From positions 1 through 12,114 of the forward strand of contig JAJVUU010000051.1 of the NCBI GenBank assembly GCA_021621525.1: a stretch of 12,114 nt of DNA, given 5' to 3'. Under the pieces are notes generated by a model, which was given only the letters and a program-made list of their open reading frames with translations, was not told the DNA's origin and made no database searches. This document shows, in pieces, positions 1 through 8,152 of the stretch. This stretch comes from Caryophanales bacterium. Its GTDB lineage: Bacteria > Bacillota_I > Bacilli_A > RFN20 > CAG-288. Each line of letters opens with the position of its first letter. Position 1 is the stretch's first letter. The position numbers and the translations under genes were made by a program.

Positions 1-1
1 T

Positions 2-78
2 GGCGGATATGGTGAAGAGGTTAACACAAGCGGCTGTGAACCGCTCATGCATGGGTTCGATCCCCACTATCCGCCCCA
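2..78 (+). tRNA. tRNA-His (anticodon GTG), CCA encoded
   Basis: The sequence folds as a complete cloverleaf. The acceptor stem is 3-9 with 68-74. The extra G at 2 pairs with the discriminator C at 75, which is the G-1:C73 pair specific to tRNA-His. The D-stem is GTG/CAC (12-14 with 25-27). The anticodon stem is 29-33 with 41-45, with loop CTGTGAA and anticodon GTG at 36-38. The T-loop is TTCGATC (56-62). The 3' CCA is encoded at 76-78. One T-stem pair (51 with 67) is an A-C mismatch, so the gene is slightly degenerate. It lies opposite to all protein genes in the window, and its promoter is outside the window. It may be phage-encoded or a host tRNA beside an integration site; the sequence shown cannot decide. 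Confidence 0.96.
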
Positions 79-88
79 TGACTAAAAT

Positions 89-112
89 AAGCCCGATTCC
101 TCGGGCTTTTTT
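89..112. terminator. Bidirectional rho-independent terminator
   Basis: An 8-bp perfect stem AAGCCCGA/TCGGGCTT (89-96 with 101-108) with loop TTCC is followed on the plus strand by a run of six T (107-112), giving a strong terminator for the tRNA-His gene. Read on the minus strand the same hairpin is followed by ATTTTAG, so it can also stop the long late transcript after the giant gene that ends at 143. The convergent arrangement supports a shared two-way terminator. Confidence 0.92.
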
Positions 113-142
113 GCTTCTTACGTTTATTTTTACGTTCTAGAA

Positions 143-3100
143 CTATATGATTTTGTATTCACGAAGTACCTTTTTTTGCTCACCTGTGAGAGTTTTGCCA
201 GTGAAGTAGAGGTAGAGAATCTTCGATAGCTTCGTCGTGAGCTTCTCCTCGTCCTGGTTGGTGATGGCGCTTGCCACGTCATAGTATGCGTTGTAGATCT
301 TGGTAAGAGCCTTTCCCTTGTCATCGTCGCTGATCCTGTTGTAGGTGGATGAACGCATGTATCTCTGAGCGGAGGCGTTTGCCTTCGTGTATACGTTCAT
401 GAACTTGTCGGCATCGCTCTGGGTTCCGACAGGTCTGTCACGTACGGTTGCGCCTGTCCTTGCGATTTCCCTTGCGGTGTTCCAATCGACTGCACCTGCC
501 TTATAGAAAGCCATGTTGGCCTGCGTGTATTCGGTGGCCTTGGAGAGATTGCCAGCCTTGGCATAGTTGGTCGCCTTTGTCTTCAGCGTGGAAGAGTTGT
601 AACCCTTCAGAAGAATGTTCGTCTTGGCAACCCATGTCATCTTGTTTCCCGTCATGTTGTCAATGTTTCCGATGGCACCAGACGTGTAGTCGATGAAGTT
701 CTTCACAGGGATACCGAATGAATAGCCGATTGTGTTAAGCATATTCAGCACGGCCTTATTCCACTTGTTCCCGTCAGTCGGATCCTGCGCAGCGTTGGCA
801 ACGCTCTTGAATGCGGTGATTGCTTCCTGTAAGCCTTGGAACTGAAGCGGAGTGAATCCGTTCTGTGAATACTTGAACGCACTTGCGATGGTTCCGATGT
901 ACGGAATCCAGTCTACAAGCATGGAGCTTCCCAAATCCTGTCCATAGCTTGCAAGGGTGACTTCCTCGTCCTTGTCCTTCATCTTGGAAACAAGGACATT
1001 GATACCGCCTTCGATTGCGCATGCAACTGCGAATGCGGACATGACATATCCAGCCTTGGCGACATTGTTCTTCTTGTCCTGGACGTGTTCCTGTTCGAAC
1101 TGGATACGTTCCTTCATCTGGGCAACTGAATCAATCACGGACTGGGTCTGCATTTTTGCGGAGTCCCATTTGTCCTTTGCCATGAGAATGTTGAAATCAT
1201 ACTTGTAGGGGTCGTCATTCTCGCCGAGGTCGTCACGCTTTGCAATCCACTTCTCATAGTTCTTCTTGGCTTCCTCTTCACGCTGACGATATTCATCGAT
1301 GACGGAGGCATTTCCGTTGTTGCCCTCATACTTGTCGATGATTTTCTGCATGCCTGCCACACGTCTCTTTGAACGGGCATTTCCTAGGAAGACTTCGGAA
1401 ATCTGCTCCATCTTCTTCTGAGAGTCACCGCCATAGAGACCGAATACCGATTTAAGCAATGCGCCGTTTCTTCCTGCTCTGAGGTCGGAAACATCAAGAG
1501 CGTCACCATTTGACAAAGCAGTCACAGAAACCGAATCAAACAGGTTGAGAGCTTCCATGGTGTTCATGTCATCACCGATTGAGCCGTATCCGTTTGCCTG
1601 AGCAAAGGCCTGCAGTGTCGGGAATACGATATGACTCATCATGGCATTGTTTGCCGATTCCAGAGGCTTGGAGAAAGTCCTTGTGAACTTGTTCATGTTC
1701 GCACCGAACACGTTGGAATTGACGGCATAGTTGTCCATGTTCGCTGCAGCATAATACTTGGAACCGCTCTGGACAGTGGTGAAGGTGTCAGTGGAATTCT
1801 TTGCCCTAGTCCTTGCATTGAAGGAATTCAGCAAGCCCATGAAGAAGTTACCCCATGTGATCTTCTTGTATTTGACCTCGCCTGTCTCTTGGTCAGTGAC
1901 GGCAATCTCCTTGCCGATGAGACGGAGCGGGTCGAGATACATCTTGAGATACGTACCTGGGTTGAGTCCGATAGGAGTGGCAACAGCATTGTTGAGAATC
2001 TTCGGAATCGAACCGCTGTTGCCATTTGCAGACAATCCGTTTGCAACCTTCAGCCAGTTCTCGATAAGTTGCTTACCGCCTTCTATCTGGCTGAAATTAG
2101 CATAGATGGAAGTCGGTGCGAAGCCTCTTACCTGTTCTTTTTCACCAGTGTCATAGTTCGTCTTTTCGAACTTTGTCTGTGAGCCACGCATGTTCATTGC
2201 GATGTCCATTTCACGGACGTTGTCGAGACTGACAAACTGAGCAACACTGTCCGCATAAGAATCGTAATGCTGGAAGATGTCATTTATCGTCATGGCGTTG
2301 CGGTTGCCGTTTCTAGCTTTGCCGATACCTTCTCCCTTGTCTCCCTGCAAAGTCTTGGCGGTTGCGTCAGAGGCACTGAACAGGGTCTTCGGGTCTTTGA
2401 AATCGATGTTGGCTTGGTCAGTCTCCATGGTTCGGTTGACATAGTTCTGCTCGATGAACTGGGAATATCCGAACTTTTTCGTTGTGTATTTGTTCAGCAC
2501 GCTCTTTGTGAGACCATTGTACCCGTTTTGGAACAAATCTATACAGAAGTCCTTTTCTTCCTTGGTGAGCTGAGCGGAAATCTGATCCATAATCTGCTCA
2601 TTGATGGAATAGTGCTGAATTTTCTGAGTCCTTCCAGGCATTTTGGTTGTGAATCCGTCATTCTTGAGCTTCTCGAAGTTGTCGGGTGAGAGGGACTGAA
2701 GATAGAGTTCCATTGCCTGTCCCTTCTTGAGCGTGGATTCACTTCCGTCAATCTGCGTGTACTTGATGTCCTTGGCGCTGACTTCTTCCTGCTTGATACC
2801 ATACTTTTCAATCATACGGTTCATGTCGTCGGTAATCTGCTTCTTCTGATACTTGGCATTGAGCCAGTCCTGCTGAACGTTCGTGACAAGAAGATTGTAT
2901 GCAGGAGAACCTTCGCCCAAAAGGATTCTCATTCTTTCAGGCATACCGAGGGTGGAGTTGAGCATTTTCTGAGCCTTCATACCGATTCCGCTTCTAGTGG
3001 GGTTTTCGTCCTTGAGGCCTTCCGTTGCAAGAATGACAGGCATGTATTTCATCTTCCTGTCGGTCTTTGCCCTGAAGTCGGAGGTGTTGGTCATTCTGTT

Positions 3101-6100
3101 GACTCGGTTGAGGATAGCGGTCATGGTGTTTGCGTCGTCCATGGAAAGCCTGTCCGAAGTGACCCAGTTGCCGTCCTTGTCCTGTGCCATATACTGACCA
3201 TTCTTGAAGTGGGACTTAATCTGATTGATTTTCTGTTCCATGTCATGGTCATAGAGATAGCCTAAGCCTGCGTCTTCAAGTGAATTCTGGTCATAGTCAA
3301 GAATCCACTTGGTTGGCTTGCCATCATCATCGATGGTGTCTACTCCGTCAATGAACACGTTCCTGATGGATTCAGGATCTATACCGCCCTTGGACTTGCT
3401 GAACTTGAGCTGTTTGTACTGTCTCACATAGCCGTTCATCTTCTCATAGGGCTTGTTGAATGCGTCGGCAGTGCCTTCACGCTTAATCTTGTTGTTAAGA
3501 GCGTTGTAGGCTCTTTCCGTAGAGTTGAGAATCCTGTTATAGTCTCTGATGTTTCTTATCTCCTGCGTGAGCTTTCCGAGCTTGGTACGGAATGCAGTAT
3601 CCATCTCAAAGCGAATTTCCTCATTTCTTGCATTCGTCTCGGCAAGAGCGTCCTTGAGGTTCGCAATCTTCTTCTGGTTGGAAGTGTGCTTCTGAACTTC
3701 GTCGAGATAGTCCTTGACCACCACGGTGAAGTCCTTCTCGTCCATAGGCATTGCACCGCCGTTCTTCTCGACAGATTCTTTGAGTTCCTGATATGCGCCG
3801 TTGATGGCCTTCACACGGGTGTCCTCTTCGGGAGAAAGAGCATATGCGGTGGAAAGCCTTCTGAACCAGCCTTCCTTCTTTGCCGTGCCTTCTGCGCCTT
3901 CGTTTCCACCCATGATGGAATCACTATTGAGAATGCTGTCGACAGAGTCCACGGCGTCCTTTTCGGTGATGTATCCAATCTCCGAGGCCTGCTTGATCAG
4001 ATTCATGTTGTTGTCGGCAAGGGAGCTTCGGCTCTTCCATGTCTCTATGTTCTGCTGAGTCGCCCAATCGGGTCTGGCGGTAACCATTCCCTGATAGACG
4101 CCGTTCTTGAACATGAATCGGCTTCCGCCGTCATTCTCAATATAAGTCTCTTTGGTGGCCTTGTTGTAGTATGCGGTATTCTTCGTATTGTCGGATTCAA
4201 GGGTTCTGGCAAAGCCGTTGATTTCATCGATTCCGACGGTAGAGGTATCCACCTTCAGTTCGGTTGTGTTGCCAGTGTATTCCCTGTCGATTCTGACCAC
4301 TCTTCCCGTCTTGTCATCGGAATCCTGCTGAGTCATCAAAAAGACAGTGGAGTCCAAAGAATCCGCATGATACACGAGCTTTCCATTTGCGCCCACCTGG
4401 GCGCTGATTCCGTTGCCTAGGTCGACATACCTGTCATATTCATTGCCAGTCTTTGATACCTTATGCTGAAACTTTTCGACAATCTTTCTGTCACGGACGT
4501 TTGCCTTTTCGGTAAGCTCTACATTCGGATTGTCATAGGGCTTGTTCGGATTGCCTTCGCTTGCGGATTCCTGAGCCTGTTTGTTGATTGCATTGTATTC
4601 GACTGCTTGGTCAAGGATCTCTTGACTTGTCTCGGCGGATTTCTGAGCAGCCGCTTTCATCTCTTCGACCTTGGCATTCACGTCATTGGTTGCGTCGATA
4701 TAGTCCCTGTTCTTCTGAACGGCTTCCATGTCCAAGCCTTCGGAAAGAAGCTTTCTCAGTACATCGCCCTGTTTTTCATAAGCCTTCTCGGTTTCCTTCT
4801 TGGCGTCAAGGACAACCTGTTCATTCGCCCTTGCCCTTCTCTGGAGGTCTTTCATGGCGTCAAGCTTCTCGGTCTCGCCGTTGGTTTCCATGTCTTTGGT
4901 AGCCCTGTTGATTTCGGCGTCCTGTCTCTTTACGGCGTTGTTGTCTCTTGCTTCCTTGATGTTCTTCTCTGACTGAGTGTCATGGATATTCTGTTCAAGA
5001 TTGTTGATATCGCTCTGAATCTTGGCTTTGTCCTTGTCACTAAGTCCTTCGGTAAGAAGCTGTTCACGCTTTCTGGCAAGTTCTTCTCTTGCCTCTTTTT
5101 GGCCTACATTGTCACCGACAAGCTTGAATGAATCCGTGATGGCGGTCGTCAAAGCGGATGTCAAAGCGGTCATGCCTGCATTCGCAAGTGTCTCCTTCCA
5201 GCGGTCATCACCATAGGCCTTCTCGATTGCCTTGTCATCGTAGATCTGTTTCAGGACAGGGTCGGCAAGGGAAGTGACGAAATCAACACCGCCTTCGATT
5301 GCGGCATCGGTCGCAACGGATGCAACGGAACTCACCACCTTGGCAAGCTTCTCGCTTCCTCCGTGCCCTAGGATGGCTTCCGCGGTCTTTACGCCCACCT
5401 TGTTCATCGCCTTGTCGGAATAGCTTCCTCCGAATGCAGCAGAGCCCGCTCTTGTTGCACCCGAAATCAAGCCTTTGACTGCAGCATATCCGCTTCCCTT
5501 GGCAAGACTACCGTCTTCCTTGGCAACAGTGGAATAGCCTTTTCCTGCGCCCGACACGAAGCCCAAAGAGGCCTGTGTGACGATGTTCGCAGTCCTTTGT
5601 GCGGCAGTGGCCGCACCTGTAGCCTTGCCGATTACGCCGACAATTTTGCCCAATCCAAGAGACGGAATCATCTCACCGAGTCCCTGAGCGACATTGCTTG
5701 AGAAGTCGATTACGCCTTTTCCGACACTGGACTTCGCCAAATCATTCCCGTACTTGACCTTGTTGAGCTGTTCACGGGAAGCTTCGGAAGAACCGATGGC
5801 GTTCCATTGCTCGCCGACATTGACACCTGAGTTCGGAAGATAATTCGTCCAATCGAGTGTCTTTTTCGCTGCATTGGCGAACTGAGTCGCATTTGCCTGC
5901 CAGTCGGTGTTGATGGCCTTCTTCATGTTGTTCTCAAGGCCTTTGTTTCCGACTGCTCCTGCAATGCCACCAACGATACCCATGCCAAAGTCACCGATGG
6001 CGTCGGCAAAGTTGAAAATACCTTCCCAGATGTTGTTGTAGATGTTGTCGAGGACATTCATCGTCTTCGACCACCAGTTCGGGTCTGAGTCATGGTTTTC

Positions 6101-6292
6101 TCCGCTAAGCGCCCTGTCAGCGGTGGCCTGTGCGTTCTTGATATTGTCAGCAAGCGAAATGGTGGCGCTTATTGCTCCACCATTGTTGCTGACTGAATTT
6201 AATGAGTCGGGAGTTATTCCGTAGTTCTGATAGGCTCCCGACATTGCCTTCAGATAGTTCTGCTTGTTTAAGCTTTCATAGAATCCTGCCAT
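143..6292 (-). CDS. Giant 2049-aa phage virion-type protein, polyvalent-like
   Basis: This is the last gene of the late operon. The ATG at 6290-6292 has a perfect AGGAGG eight bases upstream, and the stop is TAG. The N-terminal 90-390 region has Gly/Ala-rich amphipathic or membrane-active stretches (for example 93-115, 203-235, 265-290). Residues about 395-560 are Lys/Glu/Gln-rich and predicted coiled coil. Residues about 590-740 look beta-rich. Residues 830-960 are again coiled. Residues 1110-1290 carry a pattern (LGEGSPAYNLL, KYG, LKKGQAMELYL, then QNYVNR) that I recall from very large proteins of Bacillota phages. The C-terminal third has a charged helical part (1650-1745), a hydrophobic segment (about 1747-1768) and DWIPYIGTIAS and SFGIPVKNF motifs (about 1794-1865) reminiscent of the C-terminal domains of phage 'large polyvalent proteins'. 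No catalytic motif was recognised. A DNA-ejection or internal virion role is inferred from size, position and membrane-active character. A tape measure is a less likely alternative. Confidence 0.85.
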   Translation of the reverse strand: MAGFYESLNKQNYLKAMSGAYQNYGITPDSLNSVSNNGGAISATISLADNIKNAQATADRALSGENHDSDPNWWSKTMNVLDNIYNNIWEGIFNFADAIGDFGMGIVGGIAGAVGNKGLENNMKKAINTDWQANATQFANAAKKTLDWTNYLPNSGVNVGEQWNAIGSSEASREQLNKVKYGNDLAKSSVGKGVIDFSSNVAQGLGEMIPSLGLGKIVGVIGKATGAATAAQRTANIVTQASLGFVSGAGKGYSTVAKEDGSLAKGSGYAAVKGLISGATRAGSAAFGGSYSDKAMNKVGVKTAEAILGHGGSEKLAKVVSSVASVATDAAIEGGVDFVTSLADPVLKQIYDDKAIEKAYGDDRWKETLANAGMTALTSALTTAITDSFKLVGDNVGQKEAREELARKREQLLTEGLSDKDKAKIQSDINNLEQNIHDTQSEKNIKEARDNNAVKRQDAEINRATKDMETNGETEKLDAMKDLQRRARANEQVVLDAKKETEKAYEKQGDVLRKLLSEGLDMEAVQKNRDYIDATNDVNAKVEEMKAAAQKSAETSQEILDQAVEYNAINKQAQESASEGNPNKPYDNPNVELTEKANVRDRKIVEKFQHKVSKTGNEYDRYVDLGNGISAQVGANGKLVYHADSLDSTVFLMTQQDSDDKTGRVVRIDREYTGNTTELKVDTSTVGIDEINGFARTLESDNTKNTAYYNKATKETYIENDGGSRFMFKNGVYQGMVTARPDWATQQNIETWKSRSSLADNNMNLIKQASEIGYITEKDAVDSVDSILNSDSIMGGNEGAEGTAKKEGWFRRLSTAYALSPEEDTRVKAINGAYQELKESVEKNGGAMPMDEKDFTVVVKDYLDEVQKHTSNQKKIANLKDALAETNARNEEIRFEMDTAFRTKLGKLTQEIRNIRDYNRILNSTERAYNALNNKIKREGTADAFNKPYEKMNGYVRQYKQLKFSKSKGGIDPESIRNVFIDGVDTIDDDGKPTKWILDYDQNSLEDAGLGYLYDHDMEQKINQIKSHFKNGQYMAQDKDGNWVTSDRLSMDDANTMTAILNRVNRMTNTSDFRAKTDRKMKYMPVILATEGLKDENPTRSGIGMKAQKMLNSTLGMPERMRILLGEGSPAYNLLVTNVQQDWLNAKYQKKQITDDMNRMIEKYGIKQEEVSAKDIKYTQIDGSESTLKKGQAMELYLQSLSPDNFEKLKNDGFTTKMPGRTQKIQHYSINEQIMDQISAQLTKEEKDFCIDLFQNGYNGLTKSVLNKYTTKKFGYSQFIEQNYVNRTMETDQANIDFKDPKTLFSASDATAKTLQGDKGEGIGKARNGNRNAMTINDIFQHYDSYADSVAQFVSLDNVREMDIAMNMRGSQTKFEKTNYDTGEKEQVRGFAPTSIYANFSQIEGGKQLIENWLKVANGLSANGNSGSIPKILNNAVATPIGLNPGTYLKMYLDPLRLIGKEIAVTDQETGEVKYKKITWGNFFMGLLNSFNARTRAKNSTDTFTTVQSGSKYYAAANMDNYAVNSNVFGANMNKFTRTFSKPLESANNAMMSHIVFPTLQAFAQANGYGSIGDDMNTMEALNLFDSVSVTALSNGDALDVSDLRAGRNGALLKSVFGLYGGDSQKKMEQISEVFLGNARSKRRVAGMQKIIDKYEGNNGNASVIDEYRQREEEAKKNYEKWIAKRDDLGENDDPYKYDFNILMAKDKWDSAKMQTQSVIDSVAQMKERIQFEQEHVQDKKNNVAKAGYVMSAFAVACAIEGGINVLVSKMKDKDEEVTLASYGQDLGSSMLVDWIPYIGTIASAFKYSQNGFTPLQFQGLQEAITAFKSVANAAQDPTDGNKWNKAVLNMLNTIGYSFGIPVKNFIDYTSGAIGNIDNMTGNKMTWVAKTNILLKGYNSSTLKTKATNYAKAGNLSKATEYTQANMAFYKAGAVDWNTAREIARTGATVRDRPVGTQSDADKFMNVYTKANASAQRYMRSSTYNRISDDDKGKALTKIYNAYYDVASAITNQDEEKLTTKLSKILYLYFTGKTLTGEQKKVLREYKII

Positions 6293-6332
6293 TTGAGTAT
6301 CCTCCTAAATAGGGAATTTCTATTGAAGTGGT

Positions 6333-7742
6333 TTAGTCCTGACGTACCCAAAGACCACGGCTTGAATTCCAAACGTAAGTATATCCGCCGTATTTGTGTG
6401 TGGTTCCGTCTCTCAGATAAGCGTTCTTTTCAGGGAAGCCTAAGCTTGTCGCCTGTTTCGGATTGATTTCGGAGTGCTTCTCCTGTTCCTGTTTTTCACT
6501 GACTCCGTTTCTGCCATTTGCAAACCCATCACCGATGTTGCTTCGGTCGGCATTCATCTTCTTGCCGTCGAAGGATTCGGCCACTGACTGGTCGACATAA
6601 TAGTATGCACCGCTCGTCGGATCATAATAGACGTAAGCAGTGATTCCGTTTCTCTTTGAAGTGAGCTGGAACATGACGGGCTGGTTCGGCTTGTTGGAGG
6701 CTATGTAGTCGGTCATGGCGTTGAGTTCCCACTCGATGTCGCTTCCTGTCTTGCCATTGCCAAGATTGCGGTTGGTAAGCTCGTCGGCGGTATACTGCCC
6801 ACTGATGTTGTCCGCATTGTTTGCAAGCCAGTTCTCGGATGTCGTGGAACTCTTGATGGCGGAGTAGTATCTTGCAAGCTCCTGTTTCTCGGAGTCGGAA
6901 AGGTCGGCATTGTTGAGGACGTTCTCCTGATACCATGCGTCAAGGTTTCCACTGCCGTTGGCGGCTGACATGTAGTTCTGGTATGTCGAGACCTTGCTCG
7001 AGGATTCGCTCGTCTTGTTGTCATAGGCGGCGTAATACTGGGAGAGCTTGTCCTTGGTCGATTCATCCAGGTCGGGATTGTTGTCGAGGATTTGCTGATA
7101 AGCCTCGTCAAGGTTCCCATTCTGGGAGGCAGTGGCAAGGAGCTGAGACCATTCGTTGAGGTTCTCCTTGTTGGCATTGTCGACACGGGTATTGGCCTCG
7201 CTCGTGATGTTTCTCTCGGTATCATAGAAGTCGGACTGTGCCTGTGCGTTGGCATTGAGGTATGCATTGGAAAGCTGTGTGTTCGCGATGGTTCCAGCAC
7301 CCTGAGTCTCGATTCCATGTTGTTTGAGGGAGTTCTCGAGATACTTCTGCGCGAGCCTTGAGACGTTGGCGTTCTGGATGGTCTTGTTGAGGTAGGCCTT
7401 GTAGTTTCCCTCGCGTGCAAGTTTTGCCAGTTCGTCGTCAAGCGTGGAGGACTGGCTTTGTACGCTTCCATCGGTGGAGTATGCGGAATCAAGCGAGTTG
7501 TCCGAAGCCTGTCCGCCGTTCGAATGGTTGGACGATGCTGCGGTCATCTGGATTCCGTTGATTTTCCCGAGATTCATGTTGCTGTTTGCGGTCAAGTTTG
7601 GGCCCGAACCCACAGAAGGGTTGACGACGTTTCTTCCTCCGCTTCCAGCGACAAGATTCGGCGTCTTTATCGTCGCTTTCGGTGTCGCTGCATTGTTGCC
7701 AGCAATGGTTGTCTGGCGTCCGTATAACTTGCTCAGTGCCAT
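6333..7742 (-). CDS. 469-aa phage structural protein with internal duplication
   Basis: The function is not recognised; a virion component is likely because it sits 40 bases upstream of the giant gene in the same transcript. I chose the ATG at 7742 (MALSKLYGRQ) because GGAGG lies eight bases upstream. A 25-codon longer reading begins with TTG, has no ribosome site and runs through the promoter, so it is rejected. Residues 1-100 are Gly/Asn/Ser-rich and probably disordered. Residues 101-200 are helical and Gln/Asn-rich. Residues about 208-240 and 264-296 are a clear duplicated helical unit (GNLDEAYQQ...YYAAY against GNLDAWYQE...YYSAI, offset 56). Residues 355-390 are beta-rich with many Tyr, and the C-terminus (450-469) is aromatic (GGYTYVWNSSRGLWV). 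There is no signal peptide or transmembrane segment. Confidence 0.88.
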   Translation of the reverse strand: MALSKLYGRQTTIAGNNAATPKATIKTPNLVAGSGGRNVVNPSVGSGPNLTANSNMNLGKINGIQMTAASSNHSNGGQASDNSLDSAYSTDGSVQSQSSTLDDELAKLAREGNYKAYLNKTIQNANVSRLAQKYLENSLKQHGIETQGAGTIANTQLSNAYLNANAQAQSDFYDTERNITSEANTRVDNANKENLNEWSQLLATASQNGNLDEAYQQILDNNPDLDESTKDKLSQYYAAYDNKTSESSSKVSTYQNYMSAANGSGNLDAWYQENVLNNADLSDSEKQELARYYSAIKSSTTSENWLANNADNISGQYTADELTNRNLGNGKTGSDIEWELNAMTDYIASNKPNQPVMFQLTSKRNGITAYVYYDPTSGAYYYVDQSVAESFDGKKMNADRSNIGDGFANGRNGVSEKQEQEKHSEINPKQATSLGFPEKNAYLRDGTTHKYGGYTYVWNSSRGLWVRQD

Positions 7743-7805
7743 ATGGAAAACCTCCGTTCGTTTCAAGCGCCCATCGTAAAAATGGAAAAAGCCGGTTGTA
7801 ATATT

Positions 7806-7834
7806 ATTATAAGTCAATGTTTACTCCAGGTGAA
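7806..7834 (-). promoter_or_regulatory. Sigma-70 type promoter for the 469-aa and 2049-aa genes
   Basis: On the minus strand a consensus -10 box TATAAT (7811-7806) lies 17 bases after TTCACC (7834-7829; four of six matches to TTGACA). Transcription would start near 7799, about 57 bases before the ATG at 7742. It sits directly after a hairpin terminator, so it would let the two largest structural genes be transcribed independently of the small genes upstream. Confidence 0.62.
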
Positions 7835-7836
7835 CG

Positions 7837-7879
7837 AAAAACAGGCCAAGAGGAAGGAATTTCCTTGAATCTCAGCCTG
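7837..7879 (-). terminator. Rho-independent terminator after the 60-aa gene
   Basis: On the minus strand the outer stem CAGGC/GCCTG (7879-7875 with 7846-7842) encloses a GAG/CTC pair block and an inner AAGG/CCTT stem. TTTTT (7841-7837) follows at once. The stem is interrupted by small internal loops, so termination may be partial. It lies 23 bases after the 60-aa gene's stop and just before the next promoter. Confidence 0.55.
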
Positions 7880-7902
7880 AAAAGTGTATATGAGAACTTT
7901 TC

Positions 7903-8085
7903 TTAACGTCCCTTATTGCCGAAGCAGCTTCCATACGGACCTGATACCAACTCTCTAAAGTCCCTTCTAAGCTCATCGGAGAGCTTCGGGGATAATTTAT
8001 CCAAAGCCCTGAAAACCTCGCAAAGGGCTAGCTCCAACTGCGCCCTCGTGGCATTTCCGCACAAATCCTCTATGTCATCCTTCAT
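7903..8085 (-). CDS. Small 60-aa acidic helical phage protein
   Basis: I do not recognise the family. The ATG at 8085 (MKDDIEDLCGN) has AAAGGG six bases upstream; a GTG five codons earlier lies inside that ribosome site and is less likely. The protein is charged and mostly helical (residues 1-48), with regularly spaced Leu (ALDKLSPKLSDELRRDF), and ends in a Gly-rich tail with Cys (GPYGSCFGNKGR). It has no transmembrane segment. It lies between the Cys-Cys-Cys membrane protein and the 469-aa structural protein and ends at its own terminator. A chaperone or small virion accessory role is possible but unsupported. Confidence 0.75.
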   Translation of the reverse strand: MKDDIEDLCGNATRAQLELALCEVFRALDKLSPKLSDELRRDFRELVSGPYGSCFGNKGR

Positions 8086-8113
8086 AATGAGCCCTTTCAC
8101 ATGATACAGGTCG

Positions 8114-8131
8114 GCGTGGAGTCGGCCACGC
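8114..8131 (-). other. Intergenic mRNA hairpin
   Basis: A perfect 6-bp stem GCGTGG/CCACGC (8114-8119 with 8126-8131) has a 6-base loop. It sits in the 67-base gap between the 203-aa and 60-aa genes. No T-run follows on either strand, so it is not a standard terminator. It could slow 3' decay of the upstream message or tune translation of the 60-aa gene. Confidence 0.45.
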
Positions 8132-8152
8132 TTTCCTGTCCTTCAACCCTAT

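Noticed and set aside
134..143. Palindrome GTTCTAGAAC next to the giant gene's stop
   Set aside because: Ten-base palindromes are expected by chance at this scale, and nothing else there supports a binding or attachment site.
1631..2182. 183-codon plus-strand ORF opposite the giant gene
   Set aside because: Antisense shadow without ribosome site or recognisable domain; the opposite strand holds a strongly supported gene.
3686..4420. 244-codon plus-strand ORF opposite the giant gene
   Set aside because: It lies wholly antisense to the giant gene, has no clear ribosome site, and its Leu/Val/His-rich reading matches no family; it is a codon-bias shadow.
6713..7492. 259-codon minus-strand ORF in another frame of the 469-aa gene
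   Set aside because: The reading is Thr/Arg/Ser/Pro-rich low complexity without ribosome site, as expected from an alternative frame.
7743..7817. 25-codon upstream extension of the 469-aa gene
   Set aside because: It begins with TTG without a ribosome site and runs through the likely transcription start; GGAGG before the ATG at 7742 fits better.
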